Source: Bisporella sp. PMI_857
Taxonomy: Eukaryota > Ascomycota > Leotiomycetes > Helotiales > Helotiaceae
NCBI GenBank assembly: GCA_021307315.1
Contig: JAJSPD010000042.1
Location: 248,001-312,000 of the forward strand
Direction of reading: 5' to 3'
Length of the DNA stretch: 64,000 bases
Below the pieces are notes generated by a model. That model was not told the DNA's origin and ran no database searches. It was given only the letters and a program-made list of their open reading frames with translations. A program made the translations under genes and the position numbers. How positions within the stretch are numbered: position 1 is the first letter of the stretch; each line of letters starts with the position of its first letter. Below, piece by piece: positions 1-12,705 of the stretch.

Positions 1-968
1 CGAGCTTCGCATCTTGAGATGGCACCTTCTGGCCTACAGAAATAGATCCTAAAGCTTCTTCGAGCGAAGAACCGTCCTCCGAGTCGATTGCAACCGGAGC
101 CTTGTTCACAGATGGCATTTTGAGGTATCCATCCGTTTCTGATCTAACCAAAATGTCCAGACCGCCAAGTACATAGTGCACTATCCGCTGGTGAGAGCAA
201 GAATTTTTGACATCTGTGCCCCAAGTGGTGTATCTCTCTGGGAATGTGTGTCCATATCCTCTGAGTCCCTCTATGACTTCAGTGGGAGAGGCTTCACGGC
301 GAATTAGGAAGGCTGTATCCCCAATCAAGTCCACATCGAATCGAAAAGGTTTGCGCACGTTCGAAGCGAATCGAAGTAAATTCCCCAGAGTGCTCCCACA
401 CCCAATTATGTCCACCGAAGGTAAATCGTATTCAGGATTCTGTGCAAGAATCGCGCGAATCGCTGGTTCCATAGGATAGGCGGCATAATGAGCAGAATTT
501 ATGTCTCGAAAGACTTGGAGACTGTTGCTGTCGCCCCTTAACTTCACGACCTCCTGAAGTGGTGGAGTCCAAGCAGGGGGCGAGCCTACAAATGAATAGA
601 AAATCAGATATTTTGCGACCAAAGACTCCACCGAAGCTATAAACAGTACCAGCCTTGAAAAGGTATGAAATTGAGTGTGCGAAAAATAAAGTTATATCAA
701 GCACACTTGACAACAGGCATCTTCCTTAAGACTTACCTGGGACAAGTATTATAGGGGTTTTGCCCTCCACCCAGTTATACGATGCTAAATACTCGGAATC
801 CTCGATTTTTGGCGCGCTCTCTTCTATCAACAGCGACTTAATGTCAATCGTATCGATGACATCTCCAAACGGTCTTGGTGGAGGAGGTGATGCTTGGCGA
901 TTTCGATACATCTGACCACGCATTCTCCCGCCTCGCCTGGACATTCCGGTATTGACGTTCCACGACAT
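1..968 (-). CDS. Conserved fungal protein, 3' part cut off by window edge
   Basis: Two exons are visible on the minus strand: 968..737 and 585..1, joined by a 151-nt intron with a GTAAGT donor. The frame runs open to the window edge. The first ATG begins an Arg/Gly-rich N-terminus (MSRRGGRMRGQMYRNR). A folded region follows, containing IIGCGSTLGNLLRF at about residues 125-138, then LRGYGHTFPE and a stretch reading GLDILVRSETDGYL. This pattern matches from memory a widespread ascomycete family that databases often label geranylgeranyl pyrophosphate synthetase. I see none of the DDxxD motifs that a prenyl synthase needs, so that label looks unsupported, and I assign no function. The Arg/Gly-rich start suggests RNA or protein binding, which is inference only. 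It is divergent from the helicase-AAA gene, with about 600 bp between the two starts. Confidence 0.75.
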
Positions 969-1580
969 GTCTCTGAATTACATGAAATTGATGGCCAGAT
1001 TTTCTCGATAAATCTTAAGGTCAATGAAATCAACCTTTCTTTCAGGTTCTTTGCTCGAAGTTGCTTCTTGTGTCACTTGGTGCTGTTCAGGAAGCTTCGC
1101 CACCTCAGTCGGTGAACAAACGGTCATCTTTATGGCCATTCATAACCATAGCCACCCAACCTCAATATCTGCAAGGCTCCATGGTGCTGCTCCAATCGAA
1201 GTTTCGAGAGCTGCAGCCTACAGGAATAACAAAGTGGCCGACGCGCTCCATAGGCTACGTGCCAATGCGCATATGCAGTAGGCCTCAATCCGCTTTAATA
1301 AATGGCAGGCGAGACACGTATCGAGGCAGATTCGGTTTTTATCAGTATCTGAAAGAAGATAATCTGTGAAGTTTGACCTTTGTGATGACCTTGAATCCCA
1401 GTGAATCTTAGGCAGAAGCTTGTTGCAAGGTCTAGATGATATGTTATATTGTTTTATTACTGCTTCCCGCCTTCTGCCCTCTCTGCATTCTCTCTTTTAG
1501 TTGAGAAAATCAAATTTCCGTTATTGATCATTAAACAAATCCCTGCCCTTCAACCACCACCAGTATACGATTACTCCGAC
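969..1580. promoter_or_regulatory. Divergent intergenic region, no gene seen
   Basis: This spacer lies between two divergent genes and should hold both promoters. The short open frames in it (for example 1061-1369) have no recognisable composition or start context. An in-frame extension of the downstream gene reaches back to 1449, but it uses a non-ATG start and reads as UTR. Confidence 0.5.
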
Positions 1581-4500
1581 ATGGGTGGTCTCTCGAGCTC
1601 GGACGACATCCGGCTCTCTCGCCTTCTGTTATACTTCAACAAGGTTATTTCTGGACAGCGAGAATTGCAGTCTTCCCGCGAAGGGAAGCAATTCATTGAG
1701 GCTACCTGCGCTCAGTCAGATCATGCAGTGTGTCTGTACAAGTTAACCTCTAATCCTCCGGGACTTGCTGCTCTTCAAGCTTGCGTTCGGTTTGACACCT
1801 CGCCCTCTGCCATAAACGAGCACTCGGTTCATTTGTTGCAGTATTTGCAATTACCTAGTTTGGAACATATCGATTCCGGATCCGCTCTTGCGAAAGCTCT
1901 AACTCAGAGTAAGTTCTCTTTGCTTATGAAAATTCCCTGAGCTTTTAAATTTCAGCCTCGGGGATTCCTTGGTGTATGAAACATATGTCTGTAGTAAGAT
2001 GCTAATTTTAAATGCTGCAGTGGTTGACCCGCCTTTCTTTTGGGACGCTTACACGAAAGCGTTCTTACAAAATGAGCTGCAGCCAAAGTCGGTTCAAGCC
2101 TATGCATGGCTTCTATCAAGATTAATCGGTCTGCCTGGCAAGTTATCGAAGCCGTACATGTCATTGGCGAAGAACCCTAATATCCTGCGGCCCTTACTAG
2201 AAGCATCAGAAGGAGAAACGAGAAATATTGGCCAGAAAATAAAGCACCTCCTGTCACTTCAGCCATCGGACTTGAAAGTTGATACAGATATCGGACCAGG
2301 GGGAAGACACAACAATGATCATTCCGATTACACTGACATATCCATCATTCCAACTGCCGATGAACTCCTTTCACGGGATCGACCGTTTCTCCGCACCCCA
2401 GAGTATTTAGAAGATCCAGGTTTAGCTTCTTCCAGCGTGGCAATGCATAAGGACAACCAATTTCGTTTGCTTCGAGAAGATATGGTGGGTGAAATCAGGG
2501 AGGAGATACGGGCACTAGAAGATTCCGCAGCCAAAAAATTCAAGGGCATCATTCTAGATGGCTTGAAATTGATGGGTGTCGAGGCTGGCACTGACCGTTC
2601 CCGTACCCCCTGGGGCATCAAACTTCAGTACGTCACAGAACTACCTCATCTGACGAAATTGAAGGCTGGAGAGAGGACTTCTTACCTGGAAAAACGTCAC
2701 TACATCTTGCGCCACCAAAGTATGGCATGCTTAATCTTAGATGGCGAACCAGTGGCATTTCCTAACATCCACAGAATCATTGGGGAGCTTGCCATGTCTC
2801 CAGCAGTCATCACGTTACAATTACAAGAAGATTCGGCACTGCGATACACGCTTTATAAGTTGAAGACTGCAGAGAGAATTAAGCTGGCCCAGTTAAATTC
2901 TGCAGTATTTGCTTTTGAACCATTCCTCAAAAGACTACAGGACATGAGGGATATCCCCCTGTCAGATGAACTATTGCATTGGAAAGAGGCGAAGCCAACC
3001 AGTATTACTCCGTTTGCGCCAAACCTGTTGATTAAGAAAATAAAGGCCAACGCAGGCAGCGATCTTCGTGGGATTCTTGGAATCAATAAGCAAGTAGTGC
3101 TAGACAAGTCGCAATTGGATTCATTATGTTCCAGCCTCTCGAATAGAGTCAGTCTGATTCAAGGCCCTCCTGGTAGGCCGGCAGTTTCACTCCATCATCT
3201 AGCATCCGCTAATTTGAAGTAGGAACCGGAAAATCTTTCATTGGTGCATTGGCAGCCAAGGTTTTGTACGACTCTGCCACGCAAGTCATACTTGTGGTTT
3301 GCTTTACGAATCATGCTCTTGATCAATTCCTTGAAGATCTTATAGACGTCGGAATACCCCAATCTGCAATGATACGCTTAGGAGGCAAGTCAACTGTGCG
3401 GACAAAGCCTCTCACACTTCGGGAGCAACGTGGAGCGAAGTTCACCCCAGCTCAATGGGACAAGATTAACAAGCTTGAAAAGCAACTAATTGATCATGAG
3501 GCGCGTCTTCGAGAAGTTTTCAAGCGATATGACGCCAATGTGAACAAGCGCGACGTCCTAGATTACCTCGAGTTTGCGGACGAAGACCTCCCTTTTTATG
3601 AAGCCTTTGCTGTCCCAGAGAACAACACCGACAATATGGTTTTGGTTGGACGCCGCGGTAAGAAGGTTGATCCATTCTATCTCCTTGATCGGTGGTACAG
3701 GGGGGAGACCAACCCTGGTGCTTTAAGACATTGCCAACCGCGAGGTGTCGCTCCGATCTGGCAAATGCCAATCGATATGAGGAGAGCTGCGCAGGGTAAA
3801 TGGCAAAAAGCCATTCTTGATGATGTTATTGGAGAGCTCTGCCAAGTGAGCCAAGCTTATAATGAAGCTGAGAGAGAGCTTGGGCAGATACGGCAACAAC
3901 GAGACGCATCAATCATCATGGGAAAAAATATCATAGCCTGTACTACAAATGGTGCAGCCAAGTTTACAACATCGATACAATCGGCCTCTCCTGGAATTGT
4001 ACTTATTGAGGAAGCAGGTGAAATTCTTGAAGCCCATGTCTTAACTGCCTTGGGACCGAATACAAAACAGTTGATCATGATTGGAGATCATCAGCAGTTA
4101 CGGCCAAAGTGTAGTTATGAGCTTAGTGTCACAGCAGGCAACGGCTACGATCTGAATAGATCGCTCTTCGAACGCTTGGTTATAAAAGGATTCCCACATG
4201 TCACTTTATCAAAACAGCACAGAATGCGCCCCGAAATATCTTCTTTAATTCGCCACCTCACATACCCGGAGCTCATGGATGCCCCATCAACTTTGAATCG
4301 AGATGACCTTCGTGGATTTCGTGATAATGTTATGTTCATTACTCATTCAGAACCTGAAATTGAGCTTGAGCAGGCACGCGAGTTGCGGGAAATGGGATCC
4401 AAGACATCTAAGCAAAATGATTTTGAGGCTCAAATGATTTTGAAATGCGTCCGTTATCTTGCCCAGCAAGGATATGGCTCAGACAAGCTGGTGGTTCTGA

Positions 4501-7500
4501 CCCCATATCTGGGGCAATTGAGATTGCTTCAAGACAAGCTTTCCGAAGACAACGACCCGATTCTGAATGATTTAGATCGTTTTGATCTAGTTCGTGCGGG
4601 GCTATTGACAGATCATGACTCAAAATCAACTAAACCTTCCCTTAAAATATCGAGCATTGGTCAGTTTCGCATTTCTCTATATCTAACAACTCTCCCTTCA
4701 AAATAGCAGTGAGTCAATGGTGTCCATCATAAGTCCACTATCCCAGATATGATGTGAGACAGTTGTGGCGTCACCTTGGTCCTATGGTGTTGAGATTTGA
4801 AACTGATGGCCTATTTCCTTTCTGCGGGTTGGATACGTTGGATTCACATGTACAAGTTTACTATCATGGCTATCCGTTTCTTCTTGTGAGGGGAGTTTTT
4901 GGTGAGATGGTATCAATTTGGATGCGTCAATCATGAGATATTTTATGGAACGCTAACACTTTAAATAGATAACTACCAGGGCGAAGAAAGCGATATTGTC
5001 CTGGTTTCCCTGACGAGGAGCAATAAGTCAAAAGACATCGGATTTATGGCTGAGCCAGAAAGATTGAATGTTATGATCTCAAGGGCACGTAACGCTTTAA
5101 TTATCATAGGCAATGCAGATAATTTCCTTCATGCACGCAAAGGAAGCGATGTCTGGAAAAAGTTCTTAACCGAGTTAAAGAATAAGAACCACATATATGC
5201 CGGATTTCCAATCAAGTGCGAAAAGCATCCAAATCGGACAGCCTTAGCCTCAACGCCTGGAGACTTTGATTTGCATGCTCCGGATGGTGGTTGCACAGAG
5301 CCTTGGTGAGCTAGCCTTCGGCAACATATCTTGATGTCACTGACCAATCACTTTCAATTAGTGGCACAAAGCTAAAGTGTGGTGTCCATACCTGCCCAAG
5401 TAGCTGTCATCAAATATTCGATCATTCCAGGATTGAATGCAGAGTCGTTTTGAAGCAGCAGTGTCCCAATGGCCATACCATCAGGTGGCAGTGTTCCAAG
5501 GTACGAGATAACTATGAAATGTGCCATTAGGTCTTAGTTAAGGGAAAGATGCCGGAATGAAAGTGCTAACATGAGTCTCTAGGCTGCCCCAGCTTCATGC
5601 CATAAATGCGAGAGTCTAAAGAAAGCTGCAGAGAAAAAAGTACAAAAAGATATGGAGGAGCAGTTACGGCAAGATGCTGCGGCCGAGTCCCACCGCAGGC
5701 AAGTTGCTGGCATACAAGATCAGATTGATCAGATTACGCAAAAGATGAAGGACTCCCGAATTAAAGTCGAACAGCAAAACATTCTTCGTCAAAAACGAGA
5801 AGACCTTGTTGCAGCTAAGGAGCGGGCCAGGAAGCTGGAAGCCGTGCCATCTAACAGGCCTGAGAATCGTGTTGCTAGCAACAGCATATCATCTTCGCCT
5901 AAGGCCGGAACTGCTGAACATACACGAGCTCTACAGGATCAATCTTCAGGAACTCCAATGGAATCAAGCCAAAAAGCAAGGATTAAGGAGAATATCAAGA
6001 TTTGCATGGACCACAACGCCTCAGTATGTATATGCAATCGTTCTAAACCCTTGTGTAAATCTTCACCTATGACCAACCAGAACTATAGGGTGCACAAACA
6101 GAATGGCAACGCCAGAAAGACCAAGAAGGGGCTGTAAATCCTGCCATTGACTCAATAATGGAAATGATTGGGTTGGAAGATGTGAAGAGTCAGGTTTTAA
6201 TGATTAAATCAAAGGTTGAAACTTCTAAACGACAAGGCATTGACCTGAAAAAAGAGCGTTTGGGTTTAGTTTTGCTAGGTAATCCCGGAACAGGTGAGCT
6301 TAGGTAAGAACACTTCTTTTTAAAACTATTAACTTTGAAAAGGGAAAACAACAGTTGCAAGACATTATGCCAAGGTTCTGACTTCACTTGGGATCCTTCC
6401 TGGTGATGGTTTCATTGAGACAACAGGTTCTCGCCTAGCCAACGGTGGCGTTAATGAGGCTAAGAATCATTTAAAGAATCTTGAAGAGAGCCAGGGCGGC
6501 GTATACTTCATCGATGAGGCATATCAACTTACTGAAGGGCACAATGTTGGCGGTAAGCAAGTTTTGGATTACTTGCTAGCTGAGATCGAAAACTTGACTG
6601 GGAAGATTGTCTTTGTTTTTGCCGGCTATCGCAAAGAAATGGAAAAGTTCTTCGAGCACAATCCTGGAATTCCTAGTCGCATACCATATACTCTTCATTT
6701 CGAAGACTACACCGATCAGGAGCTTCTAAACATGCTTCAGTACAAGATGAAGGTATACTATAATTCCGCGATGGGGGTTGAGGGAGGCTTGGATGGCCTC
6801 TACATGAGAATTGCAACGAAGCGTTTAGGACGAGGGCGAGGGAAAGACGGATTTGGGAATGCACGCGCTCTTGAAGAAGTATTTGCTCGGATCCGAGAAC
6901 GCCAGTCCAGAAGATTGGATCACGAACGCAAGAATGGTGCCTTACCCGACGACATGTATATGGCGAAAGAAGACCTCATCGGCCCAGATCCGTCTGAAGC
7001 TATTCTCAAATCCACTGCCTGGGAAAAACTTCAGAAACTTACTGGTCTCGAATCAGTCAAGGAATCTGTTCGCTTTCTAATCGACTTAATCGGAACTAAC
7101 TACAAGCGGGAGCTTCAGGAAAAGGAACTGGTTGAAGTCCCTCTCAATCGTGTATTTATTGGGTAGGTGCAAGTGATACTAATCGAACTTGATGCGTACT
7201 TTCAACGCATTGAATTTCGGATTGAAATTTATAACTTCCTTTGCAGGCTCAAAATTTTTTCCTAACTTATTCTATGCATTTCTGGGCACCTTGCTGACAT
7301 CTCAGGTCTCCTGGTACTGGTAAAACAACGGTTGCCAAGCTCTATGGTCAGATATTAGCTGATATTGGGTTGCTGAGCAAAGGAGAAGGTCAGTGAGCTC
7401 TTTTATGCAGATCACTGTTTCTCTGCTGGGTACTAAGATATATGCAGTCGTTATCAAAAATCCTGCGGACTTCATTGGCAGTGTCATAGGCCAATCGGAA

Positions 7501-9801
7501 GAAAATACAAAGAATATCCTTGCCAACACATTAGGAAAGGTCCTCGTCATTGATGAAGCTTATATGCTCTATTCTGGATCTAGCGGCGAGGGAGGCAACA
7601 GCGCAGCAGATGCGTACAAAACTGCTGTCATCGATACAATCGTTGCAGAGGTTCAGAGCACGCCAGGAGAAGATAGATGTGTGCTTCTTCTTGGTTACGA
7701 AGACCAAATGGTATGATTTATTTTGTTTCTGGGCTCTCCTCATCTTGAGTGTTAATCGTCGCACTAAAGTGCTGTGCTGATGAATTGCTCTAGCTTCGAA
7801 TGTTCCAAAATGTCAATCCCGGACTTCAGAGGCGTTTCCAGCTTTCTGATGCTTTTAGATTCGAAAATTTCAATGACACCGAACTACAAGAAATTTTGTG
7901 TTTGAAGTTACAACAACAGGGCCTTGGTGCTAGTGATAGAGCAAGTGAGTTGTTACCCGTGGCCAAAGTCAATTGAATGTGGCTCATTGATACTTATACG
8001 GCACAATTGCTGACTTTGATCACAGTTTCTGTTGCAATAGATGTTCTCGGACGAGCTCGCAACGGTCTGAACTTTGGGAACGGAGGGGATGTGGAAAACC
8101 TTATATCGAAAGCCAAAAGCCATTATCAAACTCGCCAATCTCATGCCCCACTTGCGGATAGATCGGTCGACTTCTTCTTTGAACCCGAGGATTTTGACTC
8201 TGACTTCAACCGTGCGGCAGGGGCGGAGACGAATCTCCAAGAACTGTTCAAGGGGGTAGTTGGGTGTGAGAAGATCATTACGAAGCTTGATGGGTATCTC
8301 AGGGTAGCAAAAGCAATGAGAGCTCATGGGCGTGAGCCAAGAGACCAGATTCCTATGAACTTCATTTTCAAAGGACCACCAGGAACGGGTAAAACGACCA
8401 CTGCTCGAAAGTTTGGACAGGTTTACTATGACCTTGGGTTCTTATCTCAAGTTGAGGTAGTTGAATGTTCAGCAACGGACCTCATCGGCCAATATGTTGG
8501 ACAGACTGGTCCAAAGACAATTAAGCAACTTGAGCGCGGCTTAGGCAAAGTTCTTTTCGTGGATGAAGCATACCGTCTAGGTGAAGGTCCTTTCGCTCAA
8601 GAGGCTGTGAATGAACTTGTGGACACCATGACAAAACCACGATTTGCTGGGAAAATGGTGATCATATTGGCTGGCTATGATGACGACATGAACAATCTTC
8701 TTAGAGCAAACGAAGGGCTGAGTAGTCGATTTGCCGACGAGGTTAACTTTGAGCCTCTCACTTCTCAACACTGTCTTCGGCTGTTAAGGGAAAGGCTGAA
8801 GCAGGACGAAATCGAGCTTTCGACATTGCAAGACCCTATTACATATTCAAAGTTCCTCGAGCCAATAAGCAAAATGTCAAAACTTCCTGCTTGGGGAAAT
8901 GCGAGAGATATATTGACAATGGCAAAGCGCAGTAAGTGTTTTCTGAACTTGAACCTCTGCCCATTGCGAATACTTCGTGTATGCTATTTCATACTAGGCA
9001 GCACAGATTTTCAACTGGAATATTGATTGCTGACCATAGTATGACACAGTGGTGATGGCCGCCTATCAAACTAATGACACCGTTAATGGGAGACTGATTA
9101 TCTCGGAGGATAAGGCACTATCTTGCATTCAGTCTATGTTGTCAGAAAAGCAAAAACGTGCTGATGCTCCCACGGCTCTTACTAAAGATCTCCAGGCGCT
9201 CCAAAGTATGCAAGCATTCCATCAACCTCCTCCGTCGGCTGTGGAAGCATCTACCACTGTGACTATGGCAGCAGATTCACCTCCGAAAGAGGATGATGCG
9301 CTTGATAAGGACATATTTGTACAAAACACTCATGAGAATCGCGATGCTGGTGTCTGTGATTCTATTTGGGCACAACTGCAGCAAGACAAGCTAGCGATGG
9401 CGGAAGAAGCTCAAAGACGAGAAAAGGCTATCCAAGATAAGGAAGAAGAACGTCGAGCTGCTGAAGTGGCAGAGCTAAGAATAGCCGAGGAAGCGAAGCT
9501 GGCTGTCTGGCGGGAGGAGCAAGCCAAAGATGAAGCAGAGAGAATTGAATTAGGTCGCCGGCGTGAACAGACTAGGATTCGAGAGCTGGAGGCCAAAGCC
9601 GCAAGAGAGGAGGTTGAGAAAGAGTTAGAGAGACAGCGTCAGGCAGAGATGGAGAAGTCGAAGAGCGAACAGCGGGCACAGGCGAAGTTGAGAACCATGG
9701 GCGTATGCTCTGCTGGTTTTCGGTGGATTAAACAGAGTGGTGGGTATAGGTGTGCCGGTGGGGCCCATTGGGTAAGTGATGCGGCACTTGGAGCGCAGTA
9801 A
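1581..9801 (+). CDS. ZNFX1/Upf1-like helicase fused to three CbxX-type AAA+ ATPase modules
   Basis: The product is about 2337 aa from 13 exons: 1581-1908, 2021-3172, 3223-4659, 4969-5305, 5362-5500, 5583-6023, 6089-6293, 6343-7162, 7306-7388, 7448-7710, 7794-7944, 8026-8931 and 9050-9801. Every junction keeps frame. Order of parts: N-terminal region; superfamily 1 helicase with Walker A GPPGTGKS (about residue 490), motif II IEEAGE (about 750), NYQGEESDIV (about 973) and RLNVMISRARNA (about 1004); an NFX1-type Cys/His segment (about 1060-1130); a coiled coil; three AAA+ modules with Walker A near 1341, 1622 and 1900 and Walker B FIDEAY, VIDEAY and FVDEAY; a charged coiled coil (about 2195-2295); and a conserved end WIKQSGGYRCAGG. 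The helicase half resembles ZNFX1/Hrr1, known for small-RNA and heterochromatin roles. The AAA half resembles CbbX/SpoVK remodelling ATPases. All nucleotide-binding motifs look intact. The second exon boundary (2021) is the least certain. The substrate is unknown. Confidence 0.9.
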
Positions 9802-11474
9802 TGAGCCCCTCATGCAAATGAGCCATTGGAATCAAATTACATCACTTTCCCCTCCAGGTCTTCGTAACCTCCGTTCGCTCGACCATATCATTCCCCATCA
9901 TGAATTCAATGCAGCTTTAGATAACGTGTGGGACCGCCGAGCAAGCGAGCCTATTTTGGCCTAGCCTTTACTTGGCTTCACTCTCCTTTTTATTCGCTGG
10001 TAGTTAGCAAGAGTCTAGCTCCCGTGGTCAAAATATATGCCTTATTCAGGGGAACATCTTTCAATAGTATAGACTATAAGAGAGGTCCGCTAAGAGAGGT
10101 CCGCACATCGGAGGTCCAATCTAGCAATAGATGACGGCCTCTATGAAGCGTATAATAATCCAAACATCAATTGATGTTTACATGTCAAATTTCATGTTCA
10201 GAAATCGCTTATCGCATGTCTCCTACCTCTCTTTGAAATGCTAAGTTTGATCTTGCGGCGTGGAGCGAAGCCATTACCATGTTATCATACTCCAACTTGA
10301 CCGCTATACGAGCCAAACACCAGTTTCACTGCAAGTGGGCGAAGACATTGTCTGTTAAAAAATAAGACATGCTTTCGGGTTCAGTACAAGATAATCATTG
10401 GTGAAGAACCATAACTTGTTGGAATAGGCAAATGCCGCCCATCCAGGTTCGGCATATCCTGTACCATGGCTGGGAGGAGTTCATTTGGTCTGCAACATCA
10501 CTCATTTTAGAAACGTCCTATTGACCTGATGTCGGTTCTGGGGCTGATGCATGTCTAATACCTGCCGACTCGTCGCCAGCTTGGGCGGGCTCTAGGTAGA
10601 AGGGCCGATGAGCGTGAATGATCTGCGCCGGTAGTGCCAAGATTGGAAGCGTTCAATCAGACTTTGAGCTGTGATCGCTTTTCCAGCCTGGGTTTGGCAA
10701 GTTCCGGAGCTCCTCTCCGCTAGTTTTCAACTCTGTCTGAGCATACTCAACAAGGAGATGGCCTCCTGAAACGGGCTGTCAACGGTTTGCTGTATTCCCG
10801 ATTCGTGTTAGACTCGCCCATTGGCCAAATCTTACGAGCTTTACGCTCTGTGACAGCCTGGTGAAAGGAGGCACGTGCCTGGCGCTGCAGAAGTGTGAAA
10901 CGTCCCAAGGTGGCCAGTTATTCTTGTTTACAGCCTGGTCAATTATAGAACGCATGGCCATTTACTCTTCACCACAGCTTTTTCCAAACAAGACTTCCTA
11001 GCACTTCTCCATACAGATCGATACGCAAGGGCAATTTTCTAAATGCTCAAGTGGGTGCGTAATATTAGTCTTTTTGATAATTCCATATACCACTCCAGGA
11101 GCAGTATAACTAGAGGATTGCGAAGAAGAACTTCTACACACATAACATCTCTATGGAATAACAACCTCGCAAACCAAGCACTGTTTAAACGAAGATTCAG
11201 CTGCGATATTTGCAAGTCACAGTATTAACTGAGCAGTGTGAGGAACTTGAAACTGGTAGTGAAATTCTTGAGTCTCCTGAGATGTCAACAAGTAAATCTG
11301 CTTAACGTTCGTCTGCAGTGAGCGCGCAAATTGGCAACGAGGCCAAAACAATGGTAGTCTGCGCATGCTATGCGGCCTTTTGTCCAATTGCTCAAGTAAT
11401 GCCGGCATTTGAATCTTGTGCCCTTTTCTGTTTTGCTAAAATAACGAAATTTGTACCTTATACCATTACTCTGA
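9802..11474. other. Intergenic, no gene supported
   Basis: About 1.7 kb between two convergent genes. Open frames are short, lack domains and mostly start with non-ATG codons. The only structure seen is an 18-bp palindrome at 10162-10179 and three copies of a GAGGTCC motif near 10081-10115. Confidence 0.6.
10162..10179. repeat. Perfect 18-bp palindrome
   Basis: The sequence AAACATCAATTGATGTTT is its own reverse complement. It could be a binding site for a dimeric protein or chance. It lies about 360 bp after the helicase-AAA stop codon. Confidence 0.5.
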
Positions 11475-12705
11475 TTATACGTACTTATCTGCGACCGCTT
11501 GCTGTGATTCGCCTAGCCTGGGATTCGACGAATTAGGCCCATCACCTTTCTCTAGATCGAAATCACTCTCCACAGTAGTCGTTATAACAACTTCCTTCCC
11601 TACCGGACTTCGGAGCGCAATCTCATCGTTGAAAGGCGATGCACGTTCGCTCTTGCTCCGGACATATCCAGCGTTTGCGTTACTGCCGTGCCAAGGGTTT
11701 GAAGCGCCGCGGGAAGATGATCCGCCCATAATTTTTGTTTGCAAAAGGAAAGATCGAAAGAGTGGGCGGAGGGTCGCGATGCAGGACGCGGTTATGCCAA
11801 TGCCAGTTTCGCACGTACTCCAAATAGCTACGTCGGTGGTAGCGTACAAGAAGTCGGACATGTTACTCATGCCCTTGACATATGGAATCCGGACAATGGT
11901 TGCTGTTGATGCACTGTGTCTTGTTAGTCTGTAGCTAGTGACAATAGAGATGGCTTGCTTACACAGCGCCTAATGCAAGAATCGCCGCAACGGAAAGCTT
12001 CGTTCTTGTATTCATTTGCAAGTTCCATACTATAAAAGCCGGCAAGATCCCAAAGGTCCAGTCACCCCAGCAACTGATAGCTGAGTAGACATATGTCGCA
12101 TCGACGGTGACCTTGGGATTGATACAGGTGCCTTTGCCTCCGGTATATTTAGTCCAGAAGTATGCAGATGGCCTGCATTGTAGCACAAATAGAAGGAAGA
12201 AGAAAGCGCCATAGATTTGTGATACCAGAATGACCGCCCATAGGATAGCTTTATGTACTTTTGAGACAGCAATTTTGAGCAAGAAGATGCCGATGCTCAG
12301 TTTCAGTGCCATGTTTGATAGGACGTATACAGGCTCGCACGCCCACCACCACTGTGCGTTTGTCAGCTTTGAATGGTCTTAATTCTTCTAGGAGATAAGT
12401 ACCTTGAGGCCAACGGGGATCTCTGTAGGCGGTATATTCCAGGCATGTTGACCAGTTCCATGCTGCACTCCGGTAATACAAAATCCACAATAGAAGACGA
12501 AGAGAATCTGTATTGATCAATGTCAAGTAGCTAAGTAGTCCTTCAAGAATCTTACCCAGGCAAGGACGGAAAAGTAGTCATCCAGACCGAAAATCCGTGA
12601 AATACCCAACCGACTATAACATCGTAGAACAATGGCAACAGTGCTTAAGGCTAGGAAAAACCCTGCACTACCACTGACCTCGGGTCCTCGGTTCTCGGCA
12701 GGCAT
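11475..12705 (-). CDS. Seven-TM rhodopsin-like (PTH11-related) membrane protein
   Basis: Four exons (12705-12556, 12507-12403, 12351-11963, 11913-11475) splice in frame to about 360 aa. The ATG at 12705 is chosen because the longer open frame begins with a TTG. The protein shows the hallmarks of the fungal rhodopsin-domain family (SAT4/PTH11-like). After TM1 come an arginine motif (RCYSRLG) and GLDDYF, then GTGQHAW, a WWWACE stretch and SNMALKLSIGIFLL. After that come PTH11-type Cys residues (LQCRPSAYFW, GTCIN) and late TM helices with ATIVRIPY and TDVAIWS. The C-terminal tail of about 100 residues is hydrophilic and Ser-rich with a basic start, typical of a cytosolic tail. Members are plasma-membrane proteins. 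A few act in surface sensing or pathogenicity, and most are uncharacterised. No ligand can be inferred. Confidence 0.85.
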
